Shown piece after piece: positions 45,983 to 54,325 of a stretch of DNA of 64,000 bases. The stretch covers positions 372,001 to 436,000 of the forward strand of contig NZ_JBDZDN010000001.1 of assembly GCF_040049215.1 (NCBI RefSeq), written 5' to 3'. Numbering within the stretch: position 1 is the first letter of the stretch; the number at the start of each line of letters is the position of its first letter. A program made the translations under genes and the position numbers. A model generated the notes under the pieces. The model was not told the DNA's origin, did not search any database, and was given only the letters and a program-made list of their open reading frames with translations. This DNA is from Mesorhizobium_K sp040049215 (GTDB lineage Bacteria > Pseudomonadota > Alphaproteobacteria > Rhizobiales > Rhizobiaceae).

Positions 45983-46906
45983 TCACTTCTCCGTTTCGAC
46001 GAGGCCCTTGACGAACCAGCGCTGCATCAGCACCACCACCAGGATGGGCGGTATGATGGCCAGCATCGAGGTGACCATGACGAGGTGCCATTCGGTATCG
46101 GCGTCGGCGAAGGAGATCATCTTCCTGAGCGCGATCACGATGGTGTTCATGTCGTTGCGGTTGGTCATCAGCAGTGGCCAGAGATACTGCGTCCAGCCGT
46201 AGATGAAGAGGATGACGAAGAGCGCCGCGATGTTGGTCTTCGACAGCGGGAGCAGGATGTCCTTGAAGAAGCGCCACGGCCCTGCCCCGTCGATGCGCGC
46301 CGCCTCGACCAGTTCGCCCGGGATGGTCAGGAAGAACTGGCGGAAGAGCAGCGTCGCGGTGGCCGACGCCATCAGCGGCAGCGTCAGGCCGGTGTAGGTG
46401 TCGATCAGGCCGAGATCGACCATGACCTTGTATGTCGGCATGATGCGCACCTCGACCGGCAGCATCAGCGTGATGAAGATCAGCCAGAAGAAGGTCATGC
46501 GGAACGGGAAGCGGAAGAACACGATCGCATAGGCCGAGAGGACCGAGATGACGATCTTGCCGATGGCGATGGCGAGCGCCACGACCGTCGTGTTGAACAG
46601 CAGCGTCCAGACATTGACGCCGCCGATGCGGCCGATACCGCCGAACAGCGCCGTCGAATAGTTCTCCCAGAATTGATCTCCGGGCAGCAGCGGCAGCGGC
46701 GGCCGCAGGATCGTCTGCAGCGTGTGGGTCGATGCGACGAAGGTGTAGTAGATCGGGAAGGCGACGATGATGATGCCGAGGATCAGCACCGCATGCGCGA
46801 CGTAGCGCGAAGTGCGGCTGATTCCCAGCATTGCCCCTTCTTCCTGCCGGCCGAGAATGGCGGCGGCGGAGGTCGCGCGCGGCGCATCGGCTGCCGTTTC
46901 AGCCAT
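45983..46906 (-). CDS. ugpE: ABC importer permease, sn-glycerol-3-phosphate type
   Basis: Inner-membrane permease of 307 residues with six hydrophobic segments and the EAA loop (IPGELVEAARIDGAGPWRFFKDILLPLSK). It begins at the ATG at 46906, which overlaps the ugpA stop by 8 bp (ATGGCTGA) and follows AGAAGG. The N-terminal 30 residues are a polar, Ala-rich extension compared with usual UgpE; an internal ATG at 46831 would give a standard length. Partner of UgpA. Confidence 0.92.
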   Translation of the reverse strand: MAETAADAPRATSAAAILGRQEEGAMLGISRTSRYVAHAVLILGIIIVAFPIYYTFVASTHTLQTILRPPLPLLPGDQFWENYSTALFGGIGRIGGVNVWTLLFNTTVVALAIAIGKIVISVLSAYAIVFFRFPFRMTFFWLIFITLMLPVEVRIMPTYKVMVDLGLIDTYTGLTLPLMASATATLLFRQFFLTIPGELVEAARIDGAGPWRFFKDILLPLSKTNIAALFVILFIYGWTQYLWPLLMTNRNDMNTIVIALRKMISFADADTEWHLVMVTSMLAIIPPILVVVLMQRWFVKGLVETEK

Positions 46907-47789
46907 AATGCACCTTCTTCTCGACATAACGGAACTGCACGGCGGTGAGCGCGATCACGATGACCATCAGGATGACCGACTGCGCGGCGGAATCGCCGAG
47001 CAGCTGGTTCAGCGCGCCGTCCGAATAGACCTTGTAGACGAGCGTCTCGGTCGCCTTGCCCGGGCCGCCGCCGGTGACGGCGTGGATGATGCCGAACGTG
47101 TCGAAGAAGGCATAGGTCGTGTTGATGACCAGCAGGAAGAAGGTGGTCGGCGCAAGCAGCGGGAAGACGATCGTCCAGAAACGCTTGGTCGGCCGCGCGC
47201 CGTCGATCGCAGCGGCCTCGATCAGCGATTTCGGGATCGCCTGCAGGCCGGCGACGAAGAACAGGAAGTTGTAGCTGATCTGCTTCCAGGCGGCGGCCGA
47301 GACGACCAGCACCATCGCCTGCGGGCCGTTGAGCAGCGGGTCCCAGGCGATGCCCATGGCGCGCAGCAGATAGGCCAGCGATCCGATCGACGGGTTGAAC
47401 AGGAAGATCCACAGCATGCCGGCGATCGCGGGCGCCACCGCGTAGGGCCAGATCATCAGCGTGCGGTAGAAGCCGCGGCCGCGGATGACCTTGTCGGCCA
47501 TGACGGCGAGCAGCAGCGCAACGGCCATCGATATGAAGGCGGTGGCGGCCGAGAAGATGACCGTCACCTCGACCGAATTGAGGTAGTTCGGATCGCCCAG
47601 AACGCGCCTGAAATTGTCCAACCCGACGAAGCGGGAGCGCAGGCCGAAGGGATCCTCCTTCAGCACCGACTGGTACAGCGCCTGGCTTGCCGGCCAGTAG
47701 AAGAAGACGAGCGTGATGGCGAGCTGCGGCGCCAGCAGCAGGTAGGGCAGCAGCTTGTTGGGGAAGACGACGCGGGGGGTCACCTGCAC
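46899..47789 (-). CDS. ugpA: ABC importer permease, sn-glycerol-3-phosphate type
   Basis: Inner-membrane permease of 296 residues. The KLLPYLLLAPQLAITLVFFYWPA start and the EAA loop (IPKSLIEAAAIDGARPTKRFWTIVFPLL) are typical of UgpA. It forms the channel with UgpE. It follows ugpB after 155 bp that are filled by a composite palindromic repeat, which probably sets apart expression of the binding protein and the membrane parts. Confidence 0.93.
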   Translation of the reverse strand: MQVTPRVVFPNKLLPYLLLAPQLAITLVFFYWPASQALYQSVLKEDPFGLRSRFVGLDNFRRVLGDPNYLNSVEVTVIFSAATAFISMAVALLLAVMADKVIRGRGFYRTLMIWPYAVAPAIAGMLWIFLFNPSIGSLAYLLRAMGIAWDPLLNGPQAMVLVVSAAAWKQISYNFLFFVAGLQAIPKSLIEAAAIDGARPTKRFWTIVFPLLAPTTFFLLVINTTYAFFDTFGIIHAVTGGGPGKATETLVYKVYSDGALNQLLGDSAAQSVILMVIVIALTAVQFRYVEKKVHYG

Positions 47790-47811
47790 TCAACTCCGCA
47801 AGGTTTGGCGC

Positions 47812-47930
47812 TGCCCCTCATCGCCCTGCCGGGCACTTCTCCCCGTAAAAACGGGGAGAAGAAGGCTGGCCGCCACGCTTGCGCCCCCCTCTCCCCGTTC
47901 TTCACGGGGAGAGGGTAAGGGTGAGGGGCA
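47812..47930. repeat. Composite palindromic intergenic repeat (copy 1, in ugp operon)
   Basis: Outer arms TGCCCCTCA (47812-47820) and TGAGGGGCA (47922-47930) enclose two perfect hairpins: 47836-47846 with 47851-47861 (11-bp stem, AAAA loop) and 47887-47898 with 47904-47915 (12-bp stem, TCTTC loop). Both stems share the CTCCCCGT/ACGGGGAG core. A second copy with the modules in swapped order is at 54194-54322. This pattern matches the mosaic palindromic (RIME-like) repeats dispersed in rhizobial genomes. It fills the ugpB-ugpA gap. Confidence 0.85.
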
Positions 47931-47944
47931 TTGGAGAACAGAAC

Positions 47945-49255
47945 CTAGTTCCCGACCGCTTCCTTGATCGCGGCGTTGCCGCGCGACACGACGTTGTCGA
48001 GCGTCTGCTGGGCGGTCTGATCGCCGGCCAGCATCTTCTCGTATTCCTCGTTCATGATGTCGCGCACCTGCGGCAGGTTGGCGAGGCGCACGCCCTTTGA
48101 GTTCTCGGTCGGCGCCTTGCCCATCATCTGCTGGATCGGGATCTCGCGGGCCGGGTTCTTGTCGTAGAAGCCCGACTTCTTGGTCTCCTCATAGGCGGCC
48201 ATGGTGACCGGCAGGTAGCCCGAAACCTGGTGCAGTTTCGACTGTACCGAGGTCTGCGACAGGAACGCGAAGAAGGCTGCGATGCCCTTGTATTCCTCGT
48301 CCGACTTGCCGCCGAAGACCCAGAGCGAAGCGCCGCCCGGAATGGTGTTCTGCGGTGCGCCGGCGACGTCGGGATCATAAGGAAGCTGGCCGGTGCCATA
48401 GTTCATGCCGGACTTGACGATGTCGCCCAGCCCGCCCGAGGATTCCGTGAAGATGCCGCATTCGCCGGCGAGGAATATCTGCTTGGCCTCGGAGGTGCGG
48501 CCGCCGTAGCGGAACACGCCTTCCTTGGCGAGGTCGGCGAGCGCCTGGAACTGCTTCACGAAGACCGGCGAATTGACCTTCAGCTCGACGTCGAGCGAGG
48601 CGATGCCGTTCTCGTTGGTGCCCCACTGCTGGTTGTTCCAGGCAGCGAAGTTCTCGGTCATGATCCAGGTCATCCAGGTCGAGGTGAAGCCGCAGGGGGC
48701 AGCGCCGCTGGTCTTGATCTTGCGTGCCGCGTCCCACACTTCCGGCCAGGTCTTGGGCGGGTTGTCGACGTCGAGCCCGGCCTTCTGGAAGATGTCCTTG
48801 TTGTAGTAGAGGATCGGAGAGGACGAATTGTAGGGGAAGGACAGCATGGTGCCGTCCGGCTTGGAATAGTAGGCGACGATACCGGGCAGATACTGGCTCT
48901 TGTCGAAAGCCGCGCCGCCCATCGAGATCACGTCGGCGACGGGCTTCATCGCATCCTCGGCGGCCATCATGGTGCCGGTGCCGGCGTCGAAGATCTGGAT
49001 GATGTGCGGCGCCTGGCCGGCGCGGTAGGCGGCGATGCCGGCGTTCAGCGTCTCGGGATAGGTGCCCTTGAAGACCGGAACGATCTTGTAGTCGCTCTGG
49101 CTCTCGTTGAATTCCTTGGAAAGCGTGTCGACGACTTCGTTGTTGGCGCCGGTCATGGCGTGCCACCAGGAGATCTCGGTGACGGCGAAGGCGGACGACG
49201 AGGACAGAAGGGTGACAGCAACGGCCGCACCGGCCGAAAGGCCCTTGAGTTTCAT
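47945..49255 (-). CDS. ugpB: Periplasmic sn-glycerol-3-phosphate-binding protein
   Basis: Solute-binding protein of 436 residues, normal for UgpB. Residues 1-23 form the signal peptide (MKLKGLSAGAAVAVTLLSSS, then AFA). The mature start VTEISWWHAMTGANNEVVDTL and the later FPYNSSSPILYYNKDIFQKAGL, CGFTSTWMTWIMTENFAAWN and GGASLWVF segments are UgpB hallmarks. ATG at 49255 follows GGGAGA; a longer reading upstream has no signal peptide. First gene of ugpBAEC. Phosphate limitation usually induces this system, but no Pho box was recognised. Confidence 0.94.
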   Translation of the reverse strand: MKLKGLSAGAAVAVTLLSSSSAFAVTEISWWHAMTGANNEVVDTLSKEFNESQSDYKIVPVFKGTYPETLNAGIAAYRAGQAPHIIQIFDAGTGTMMAAEDAMKPVADVISMGGAAFDKSQYLPGIVAYYSKPDGTMLSFPYNSSSPILYYNKDIFQKAGLDVDNPPKTWPEVWDAARKIKTSGAAPCGFTSTWMTWIMTENFAAWNNQQWGTNENGIASLDVELKVNSPVFVKQFQALADLAKEGVFRYGGRTSEAKQIFLAGECGIFTESSGGLGDIVKSGMNYGTGQLPYDPDVAGAPQNTIPGGASLWVFGGKSDEEYKGIAAFFAFLSQTSVQSKLHQVSGYLPVTMAAYEETKKSGFYDKNPAREIPIQQMMGKAPTENSKGVRLANLPQVRDIMNEEYEKMLAGDQTAQQTLDNVVSRGNAAIKEAVGN

Positions 49256-49314
49256 GGTTTCTCTCCCGTTTTTCGTTGGCGAAGGCTGAGGGGTTCGCGA
49301 GCGGGAGTATCGGT

Positions 49315-49337
49315 CGATTGTGACAGTCGGACAATCG
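49315..49337. promoter_or_regulatory. Inverted repeat upstream of ugpB
   Basis: CGATTGT at 49315-49321 and ACAATCG at 49331-49337 form a perfect 7-bp inverted repeat with 9-base spacer, 60 bp upstream of the ugpB start in the 217-bp gap to the Rrf2 gene. Candidate operator for the ugp operon; it does not resemble a PhoB box. Confidence 0.4.
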
Positions 49338-49472
49338 TTTTGTTGCGGTTGGATGACGTTTGACACTTATCCAGCGCACATTAACGTGAGCGCGGACGCG
49401 ACAAATCCCTGCATCCGCTTAGCCGGCATAAGACTTTGGTACAATTCGACGCCGTCGGCCAAGGCGGCGGTC

Positions 49473-49922
49473 TCAGACGTGCTGGCGCAATCCGATTTCC
49501 ATGTCGTCATTGGCGGCGTCGCGCATGGCGGCGAGGCTGCGGTTGTCGAGCAGTTCGGCGACCGCATGGCGCACTTCCATCATCATGTGCCGGACCTGGC
49601 AGGTCGCTTCGTCGCAATCCTCGCAGCGCTGGTACTGGCTGCGGCTGGCGCAGGAGATCGGCGCCAGCGGCCCGTCGAGCACGCGCACGACATGGCCGAT
49701 CTTGATCTCGCTCGGCTGCTTGGCGAGCCGGTAGCCGCCATCCTTGCCCTTGCGGCTCTGCACGAAGCCGGCGTTGCGCAACTCACCCAGGATCGCGTCG
49801 AGGAATTTCTTCGGAATATTGTTCTTCGCCGCGATGTCGCCGACGAAGGCAAGCTGTCCCGGCGGCATCTTCGACAGATGCACCAGGGCCTTCAGCCCAT
49901 ACTTGCCTTTTTTCGTAAGCAT
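49473..49922 (-). CDS. Rrf2-family transcriptional regulator with cysteine cluster
   Basis: A 149-residue winged-helix regulator. MLTKKGKYGLKALVHLS and the KKFLDAILGELRNAGFVQSRKGKDGGYRLA segment are Rrf2 hallmarks. Cysteines at 91, 100, 103 and 108 (CASRSQYQRC, EDC, ATC) lie where IscR, NsrR and RirA hold Fe-S cluster ligands, so an iron-sulphur sensor is likely, though there are four rather than three. ATG at 49922 is chosen because it begins the family fold; the frame is open upstream without homology. An inverted repeat lies 26 bp upstream. Target genes and exact signal (iron, NO, redox, cysteine) are unknown. Confidence 0.87.
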   Translation of the reverse strand: MLTKKGKYGLKALVHLSKMPPGQLAFVGDIAAKNNIPKKFLDAILGELRNAGFVQSRKGKDGGYRLAKQPSEIKIGHVVRVLDGPLAPISCASRSQYQRCEDCDEATCQVRHMMMEVRHAVAELLDNRSLAAMRDAANDDMEIGLRQHV

Positions 49923-49947
49923 GCCCCGAGACAGTCTTTGTTGTCGT

Positions 49948-49998
49948 TGCCCGCGGCGATCATCAAAATCGTTTGTGTGCAAATGATGGCCGCGGGCA
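49948..49998. promoter_or_regulatory. Long inverted repeat in the Rrf2 gene leader
   Basis: TGCCCGCGGC at 49948-49957 and GCCGCGGGCA at 49989-49998, with CATC/GATG continuing the pairing inwards, enclose an AT-rich centre. It begins 26 bp upstream of the Rrf2 start. It could be an autoregulatory operator pair or a strong 5' leader hairpin. Confidence 0.45.
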
Positions 49999-50048
49999 GC
50001 AGTTACTATGCGCACAACGCCATTAAAATCTGATTCCGTTGCGATTTC

Positions 50049-50237
50049 GTGTTGTTCGATCTTTTCCATCGTTACTGTGATGTTTCCGCCGCGCCGGGAA
50101 CCTTGCGCCCGCTGTCCTGGGCGCAGGGTCGGCTTGCGGACGAACTTGCCGCGGCGCGGAAGGCGCGGCGCAAGCTGAAAGGACTGGATGACGAGGAGGC
50201 GCTCGTCCTGCGCTGGCTGGAATCGCGCAAGGCCTGA
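50049..50237 (+). CDS. Small hypothetical protein
   Basis: A 62-residue reading frame divergent from the Rrf2 gene and convergent with the GNAT gene. The start (MLFDLFHRYCDV) is hydrophobic and the rest highly charged (RLADELAAARKARRKLKG then DDEEALVLRWLESRKA), likely one or two helices. Third-position GC is high as in real genes here, but no family is recognised and no good ribosome-binding site is visible. It may be a real small gene or chance. Confidence 0.4.
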   Translation: MLFDLFHRYCDVSAAPGTLRPLSWAQGRLADELAAARKARRKLKGLDDEEALVLRWLESRKA

Positions 50238-50259
50238 GGGGCTGACGCAGTGCGGCAGC

Positions 50260-50709
50260 TTAGGGCAGCATGTCGTATTCGATGAAGCCGGTGCGCTTGG
50301 CGACGCGGTCGTAGAGCCGCCGGGCCGTGTCGTTGGTCTCGTGCGTCATCCAGTAGACGTTGGCGACGCCGATCTTCGCCGCTTCACCCTGCACGGCCTC
50401 GATCAGCGCGCGGCCGACGCCCGTTCCGCGCGTCGAAGGATCGGCGAACAGATCCTGCAAATAGCAATTGTTGGTCACCGACCAGCAGGTGCGATGGTAG
50501 AGATAGTGGACGAGGCCGACCGCCTTGCCGTCGACAAGCGCCAGAAACCCCTTCGGCTCGAATTCGCCCGGATCGAACAGGCGCCGCCACGTGGTCGCGT
50601 AGACCTCTTCCGACACGGTCGCCTTGTAGAAGACGAGGTAGTCCGTCCACAGCCGGCGCCAGTCGGCATGGTCGGAGGCCTGCAGCGGCCGGATCACGAT
50701 GTCAGACAT
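50260..50709 (-). CDS. GNAT-family N-acetyltransferase
   Basis: A 149-residue acetyl-CoA-dependent N-acetyltransferase. Beta-strand 4 and the acetyl-CoA loop are in CYLQDLFADPSTRGTGVGRALIEAVQ, with the R/QxxGxG/A motif as RGTGVG, and the C-terminal VYWMTHETNDTARRLYDRV segment is typical of diamine/amino-acid acetyltransferase relatives. ATG at 50709 follows GGGAGA. Substrate unknown; it is a lone gene upstream of nothing obvious, with livF 127 bp further on the same strand. Confidence 0.88.
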   Translation of the reverse strand: MSDIVIRPLQASDHADWRRLWTDYLVFYKATVSEEVYATTWRRLFDPGEFEPKGFLALVDGKAVGLVHYLYHRTCWSVTNNCYLQDLFADPSTRGTGVGRALIEAVQGEAAKIGVANVYWMTHETNDTARRLYDRVAKRTGFIEYDMLP

Positions 50710-50836
50710 TTTCTCTCCCACCCTCGCCTGCGCCGCGTGTCTCGCGGATAAAGATTGATGACGGCGGCGGACTTTCTAGCGCCTGTTTGCGGGGAAGAAC
50801 ATACCGAACGCGGACAGCGGAGGAGCATTGCGCGCC

Positions 50837-51523
50837 TCAGACGCCGAGATAGCGCTCCTGCAGATCGGGCGTGAGCTCGGAAGGAAGCCCGCTCCAGACG
50901 GTGCGCCCGCGTTCCAGGACGACGCAGCGATCGGCGACGCCGAGCACCTCGTCCATCGTCTTGTCGACCACGAGAATCGCCTGTCCCTCGGCCTTGAGCC
51001 GGCGGATCGCCGCCCAGATGTCGTCGCGGATGACGGGCGCCAGGCCCTCCGTCGCTTCGTCGAGGATGAGCAGGCGCGGGTTGGTCATCAGCGCGCGGCC
51101 GATCGCCAGCATCTGCTGTTCGCCCCCGGACAGCGTGCTGGCATATTGCGCCGTTCGCTCCCCGAGGCGGGGAAACAGGCCGTTGACCGCGCCAAGCGTC
51201 CATTTGCCCGGACGGGCGGACGCAACGAGGTTCTCGTAAACGGTCAGGTTTGGAAAGCACCGCCTTCCTTCCGGGACAAGGCCGATGCCGAGCCGCGCGA
51301 TGCGGTATGGCGGCAGGCCGGTCAATTCCTGGCCCGCAAAGGCGATGCGCCCCGCCCATGCAGGCGTCATCCCGCAAACGGAGCGGATCGTCGTCGACTT
51401 GCCCATGCCGTTGCGGCCCATCAGCGTGACCACCTCGCCCTCGCCGACGTCGAGGTCGACGCCGAACAGAGCCTGGCTCGGGCCGTAGAAGGTTTCGATC
51501 GCCGATACCCGGAGCAGCGTCAT
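50837..51523 (-). CDS. livF: Branched-chain amino-acid-type ABC transporter ATPase
   Basis: Second ATPase of a Liv/HAAT importer. 228 residues; ETFYGPSQALFGVDLDVGEGE start, Walker A GRNGMGKST at about 36-44, signature LSGGEQQMLAIGRAL and Walker B LLILDEATEGLAP, with the EGRRCFPNLTVYENL loop typical of LivF. It overlaps livG by 4 bp (ATGA). Last gene of livKHMGF. Substrate depends on LivK. Confidence 0.93.
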   Translation of the reverse strand: MTLLRVSAIETFYGPSQALFGVDLDVGEGEVVTLMGRNGMGKSTTIRSVCGMTPAWAGRIAFAGQELTGLPPYRIARLGIGLVPEGRRCFPNLTVYENLVASARPGKWTLGAVNGLFPRLGERTAQYASTLSGGEQQMLAIGRALMTNPRLLILDEATEGLAPVIRDDIWAAIRRLKAEGQAILVVDKTMDEVLGVADRCVVLERGRTVWSGLPSELTPDLQERYLGV

Positions 51524-52269
51524 GGGCGCGCACCGAGATAGGCCGTGCGCACATCGGCGTTGTTGCGGATCTCGCCCACCGTTCCGGTGGCGATGACGCG
51601 CCCGTAGACCAGCACGGAGATGCGATCGGCCAGCGCGAACACCGCATCCATGTCGTGTTCGACGAGCAGGATCGGCGCTTCGCCGCGCAGCGCGTCGAGA
51701 AGGCGCGTCAGCGACCGCGAGCCCTCCTGTCCCATGCCGGCCATCGGCTCGTCGAGCAGCAGCGCCTTTGAGCCGAGCGCCAGCGCGATCGCGATCTCGA
51801 GCTGTCGCCGCTCGCCATGCGACAGCTCGGAAGCGGGCACCGCGGCGCGCCCCTCCAGCCCGACGCGGGAGAGCGCCGCCATCGCAGGTTCGGTCAGCGA
51901 GGCGTCGGTCCCGACGTTCCGGAAGAAGCGGAAGCTCGATCCCTGCCGGCTCTGGACGGCGAGCATGACGTTCCTTAGCGCCGGAAAATCCATGGCGAGA
52001 GATGAGATCTGGAAAGTGCGGCCGAGGCCGAGGCGCGCGCGCGCCGCGACATCGAGGCCGGTGACATCCTGGCCGAGGAAGCGGATCGCGCCGGCGCTCG
52101 GTCTCAGCGTGCCTGATATCTGGTGGATCAGCGTCGTCTTGCCGGCGCCGTTCGGGCCGATAAGGGCGTGAATTTCCCCCTTTTTGAGATCGAGGCTGAC
52201 GTCGTCGGTCGCCTTCAGCCCGCCGAAGCTCTTGGACAGGTTGCGAATGTCGAGGATCGCCTCAGCCAT
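51520..52269 (-). CDS. livG: Branched-chain amino-acid-type ABC transporter ATPase
   Basis: First ATPase of the Liv importer. 249 residues from the ATG at 52269; Walker A GPNGAGKTT at about 37-45, signature LSHGERRQLEIAIAL and Walker B LLLDEPMAGM, with the GRTFQISSLAMDFPALRNVML loop of LivG. The ATG overlaps the livM stop by 8 bp; the longer open frame upstream lies inside livM and is not coding. Coupled to livF downstream. Confidence 0.93.
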   Translation of the reverse strand: MAEAILDIRNLSKSFGGLKATDDVSLDLKKGEIHALIGPNGAGKTTLIHQISGTLRPSAGAIRFLGQDVTGLDVAARARLGLGRTFQISSLAMDFPALRNVMLAVQSRQGSSFRFFRNVGTDASLTEPAMAALSRVGLEGRAAVPASELSHGERRQLEIAIALALGSKALLLDEPMAGMGQEGSRSLTRLLDALRGEAPILLVEHDMDAVFALADRISVLVYGRVIATGTVGEIRNNADVRTAYLGARP

Positions 52270-53230
52270 GGCGCGCCTTTCCGGCAACGAGCCCGACGAT
52301 CCCGCCGCGCGCGAAAAGCACGACGCCAAGCAGGATGAAGCCGAGGAAAAGCTGCCAGCGTTCCGTGAGGCCGCCGAGCGCGTACTCGAGCAGGACGTAG
52401 AGGATAGCGCCTGCCACCGGGCCGAACAGCCTGCCTGTTCCTCCCAGGATGACGAGCACGATGAGTTCGCCCGACATCTGCCAGGACATCATGGACGGGC
52501 TGACGAAGCGGTTGAGGTCGGCGAAAAGCGCGCCCGCGATGCCGGTGACGACGGCCGAAATCACGAAGGCGGCGAGCCTGATGCGAAACGGCTTGATACC
52601 GACGGCCGCAACGCGCTCGGCGTTCTGCCTTGCCGCTTGCAGCGCCGTCCCGAAACGCGAATCCCGGACGCGCCACATCAGCACGAGGAAAGCGGCAAGC
52701 AGCCCATAGCAGACGAGGAAAAAGCTGAGGGGATTGGCGGTATTCAACCCGGGAAAGCCGTTGCGCACTGTGATCGACAGGCCGTCCTCGCCGCCATAGG
52801 CGGGCCAGGAGATGGCGAAATAGTAGATCATCTGGGCGAAGGCCAGGGTAATCATGATGAAATAGACGCCGCTGGTGCGCAGGCTGATCGCCCCGATAGG
52901 CAGGGCGACGAGGGCGCAGACGACAGCGGCTGCGAGCCAGATGACCGGCATCTGGTCGGACACCGGCAGCCCAAGCAGCGGTTCGGCGTTGAACGCGTGG
53001 GCCGCGAAGATGCCGGCCACATAGCCGCCGATGCCGAAGAAGGCGGCGTGGCCGAACGAGACGAGGCCGCCGAAGCCGAGCGCCAGGTTGAGGCCTGCGG
53101 CGGCGAGCGCCAGGATGGCGACACGGGTGGCGAGCGCGACGTAAAACGGCTCGGCGAGCGCGTGGGCGGCGAGCGGAACCGCGAGCAGAAGGGCGGCGAG
53201 CGCGTCGTTGAAGGCGGTTTCGCGTCGCAT
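52262..53230 (-). CDS. livM: Branched-chain amino-acid-type ABC transporter permease
   Basis: Inner-membrane permease of 322 residues with about eight to ten hydrophobic segments; LALGFGGLVSFGHAAFFGIGGY and the GALQAARQNAERVAAVGIKPFRIRLAAFVISA loop (here beginning RFGTALQAAR) are LivM signatures, as is GGTGRLFGPVAGAILYVLLE. It is 2 bp after livH and overlaps livG by 8 bp. Forms the channel with LivH. Confidence 0.92.
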   Translation of the reverse strand: MRRETAFNDALAALLLAVPLAAHALAEPFYVALATRVAILALAAAGLNLALGFGGLVSFGHAAFFGIGGYVAGIFAAHAFNAEPLLGLPVSDQMPVIWLAAAVVCALVALPIGAISLRTSGVYFIMITLAFAQMIYYFAISWPAYGGEDGLSITVRNGFPGLNTANPLSFFLVCYGLLAAFLVLMWRVRDSRFGTALQAARQNAERVAAVGIKPFRIRLAAFVISAVVTGIAGALFADLNRFVSPSMMSWQMSGELIVLVILGGTGRLFGPVAGAILYVLLEYALGGLTERWQLFLGFILLGVVLFARGGIVGLVAGKARHG

Positions 53231-53232
53231 CG

Positions 53233-54153
53233 TCAGCCCTGCGCCGAGAACAGGCCGCGGGGCCGGAACGCCAGGATCAGCGCCATGACGATGTAGATCG
53301 ACATCGAGGCCAGCGCGCCGCCGATGCCGGACGCCTGCGCAGGGCCGATCACGGCGGCAAGCAGCGGCGGCAGGAGCACGCGCCCCATCGTGTCGGTCAC
53401 GCCGACAAGAAGCGCGCCGACGAAGGCGCCCTTGATCGAGCCGATGCCCCCGATAACGATGACGACGAAGGCGAGGATCAGCACCGGTTCGCCCATGCCT
53501 ACCTGCACCGACTGCAAGGCCCCGACCATCGCGCCGGCCAGTCCGGCAAGGGCCGAGCCCAGGGCAAAGACCACCGTATAGAGCGTGCGGATGTCGACGC
53601 CCAGCGCGCCGATCATCTCGCGGTCGCTCTCGCCGGCGCGGATGCGCATGCCGAGACGCGTCCGGGCGATCAGGACATAGAGGCCGAGACCGACCGCCAG
53701 TCCGGCCACGATGATGGCCAGGCGGTAGACCGGATACTGCACGCCGCCCGGCAGCGCGACCGCTCCGCCGAGCTGCGGCGGGATGTTGAGGTAGAGCGGG
53801 AAGGAACCGAAGACCCAGCGCGTGGCCTCGGACAGGATGAGGATCAGGGCGAAGGTGGCGAGCACCTGGTCGAGATGGTCGCGGCCGTAGAGCCGCCTAA
53901 TCACCGCGACCTCGACGAGGGCGCCGAGCGCGGCGGCTGCCGCGAGGCTGGCCACGAGGCCGAGCCAGAACGATCCGGTCGCGCCGGCAACAGCGGCGCA
54001 GGCGAAGGCGCCGACCATGAAGAACGAGCCATGCGCCAGGTTGATCAGGCCCATGACGCCGAAGATCAGCGTCAGCCCGGCCGCCATGAGGAAAAGCATG
54101 ACGCCGAACTGCAGGCCGTTCAGGAGCTGCTCGACGAGGAGGGCGGTTTGCAA
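53233..54153 (-). CDS. livH: Branched-chain amino-acid-type ABC transporter permease
   Basis: Inner-membrane permease of 306 residues. LLNGLQFGVMLFLMAAGLTL at the start, IFGVMGLINLAHGSFFMVGAF, the RAGESDREMIGALGVDIRTLY loop and VIVIGGIGSIKGAFVGALLVG are LivH hallmarks. It is separated from livK by 172 bp filled with the second composite palindromic repeat. Confidence 0.92.
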   Translation of the reverse strand: MQTALLVEQLLNGLQFGVMLFLMAAGLTLIFGVMGLINLAHGSFFMVGAFACAAVAGATGSFWLGLVASLAAAAALGALVEVAVIRRLYGRDHLDQVLATFALILILSEATRWVFGSFPLYLNIPPQLGGAVALPGGVQYPVYRLAIIVAGLAVGLGLYVLIARTRLGMRIRAGESDREMIGALGVDIRTLYTVVFALGSALAGLAGAMVGALQSVQVGMGEPVLILAFVVIVIGGIGSIKGAFVGALLVGVTDTMGRVLLPPLLAAVIGPAQASGIGGALASMSIYIVMALILAFRPRGLFSAQG

Positions 54154-54193
54154 AGCGGATACGATCGTGTGCGAGGCGCGACGGGGGGCGACA

Positions 54194-54322
54194 CCCTCTC
54201 CCCGTTCTTCACGGGGAGAGGGCAGGGTGAGGGGCGGCGGAGACGGCGGGATAGTGCTCGACGTCAGCGCTGCCCCTCATCCGCCTGCCGGCACCTTCTC
54301 CCCGTGAAGGACGGGGAGAAGG
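54194..54322. repeat. Composite palindromic intergenic repeat (copy 2, in liv operon)
   Basis: Hairpins at 54194-54205 with 54211-54222 (12-bp stem, 5-base loop) and 54294-54305 with 54311-54322 (12-bp stem, GAAGG loop), with internal arms TGAGGGGC (54228-54235) and GCCCCTCA (54272-54279). The same modules as the repeat at 47812-47930 occur here in reversed order. It fills the gap between the binding-protein gene livK and permease gene livH, the equivalent place to the ugp copy. Confidence 0.85.
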
Positions 54323-54325
54323 AGG

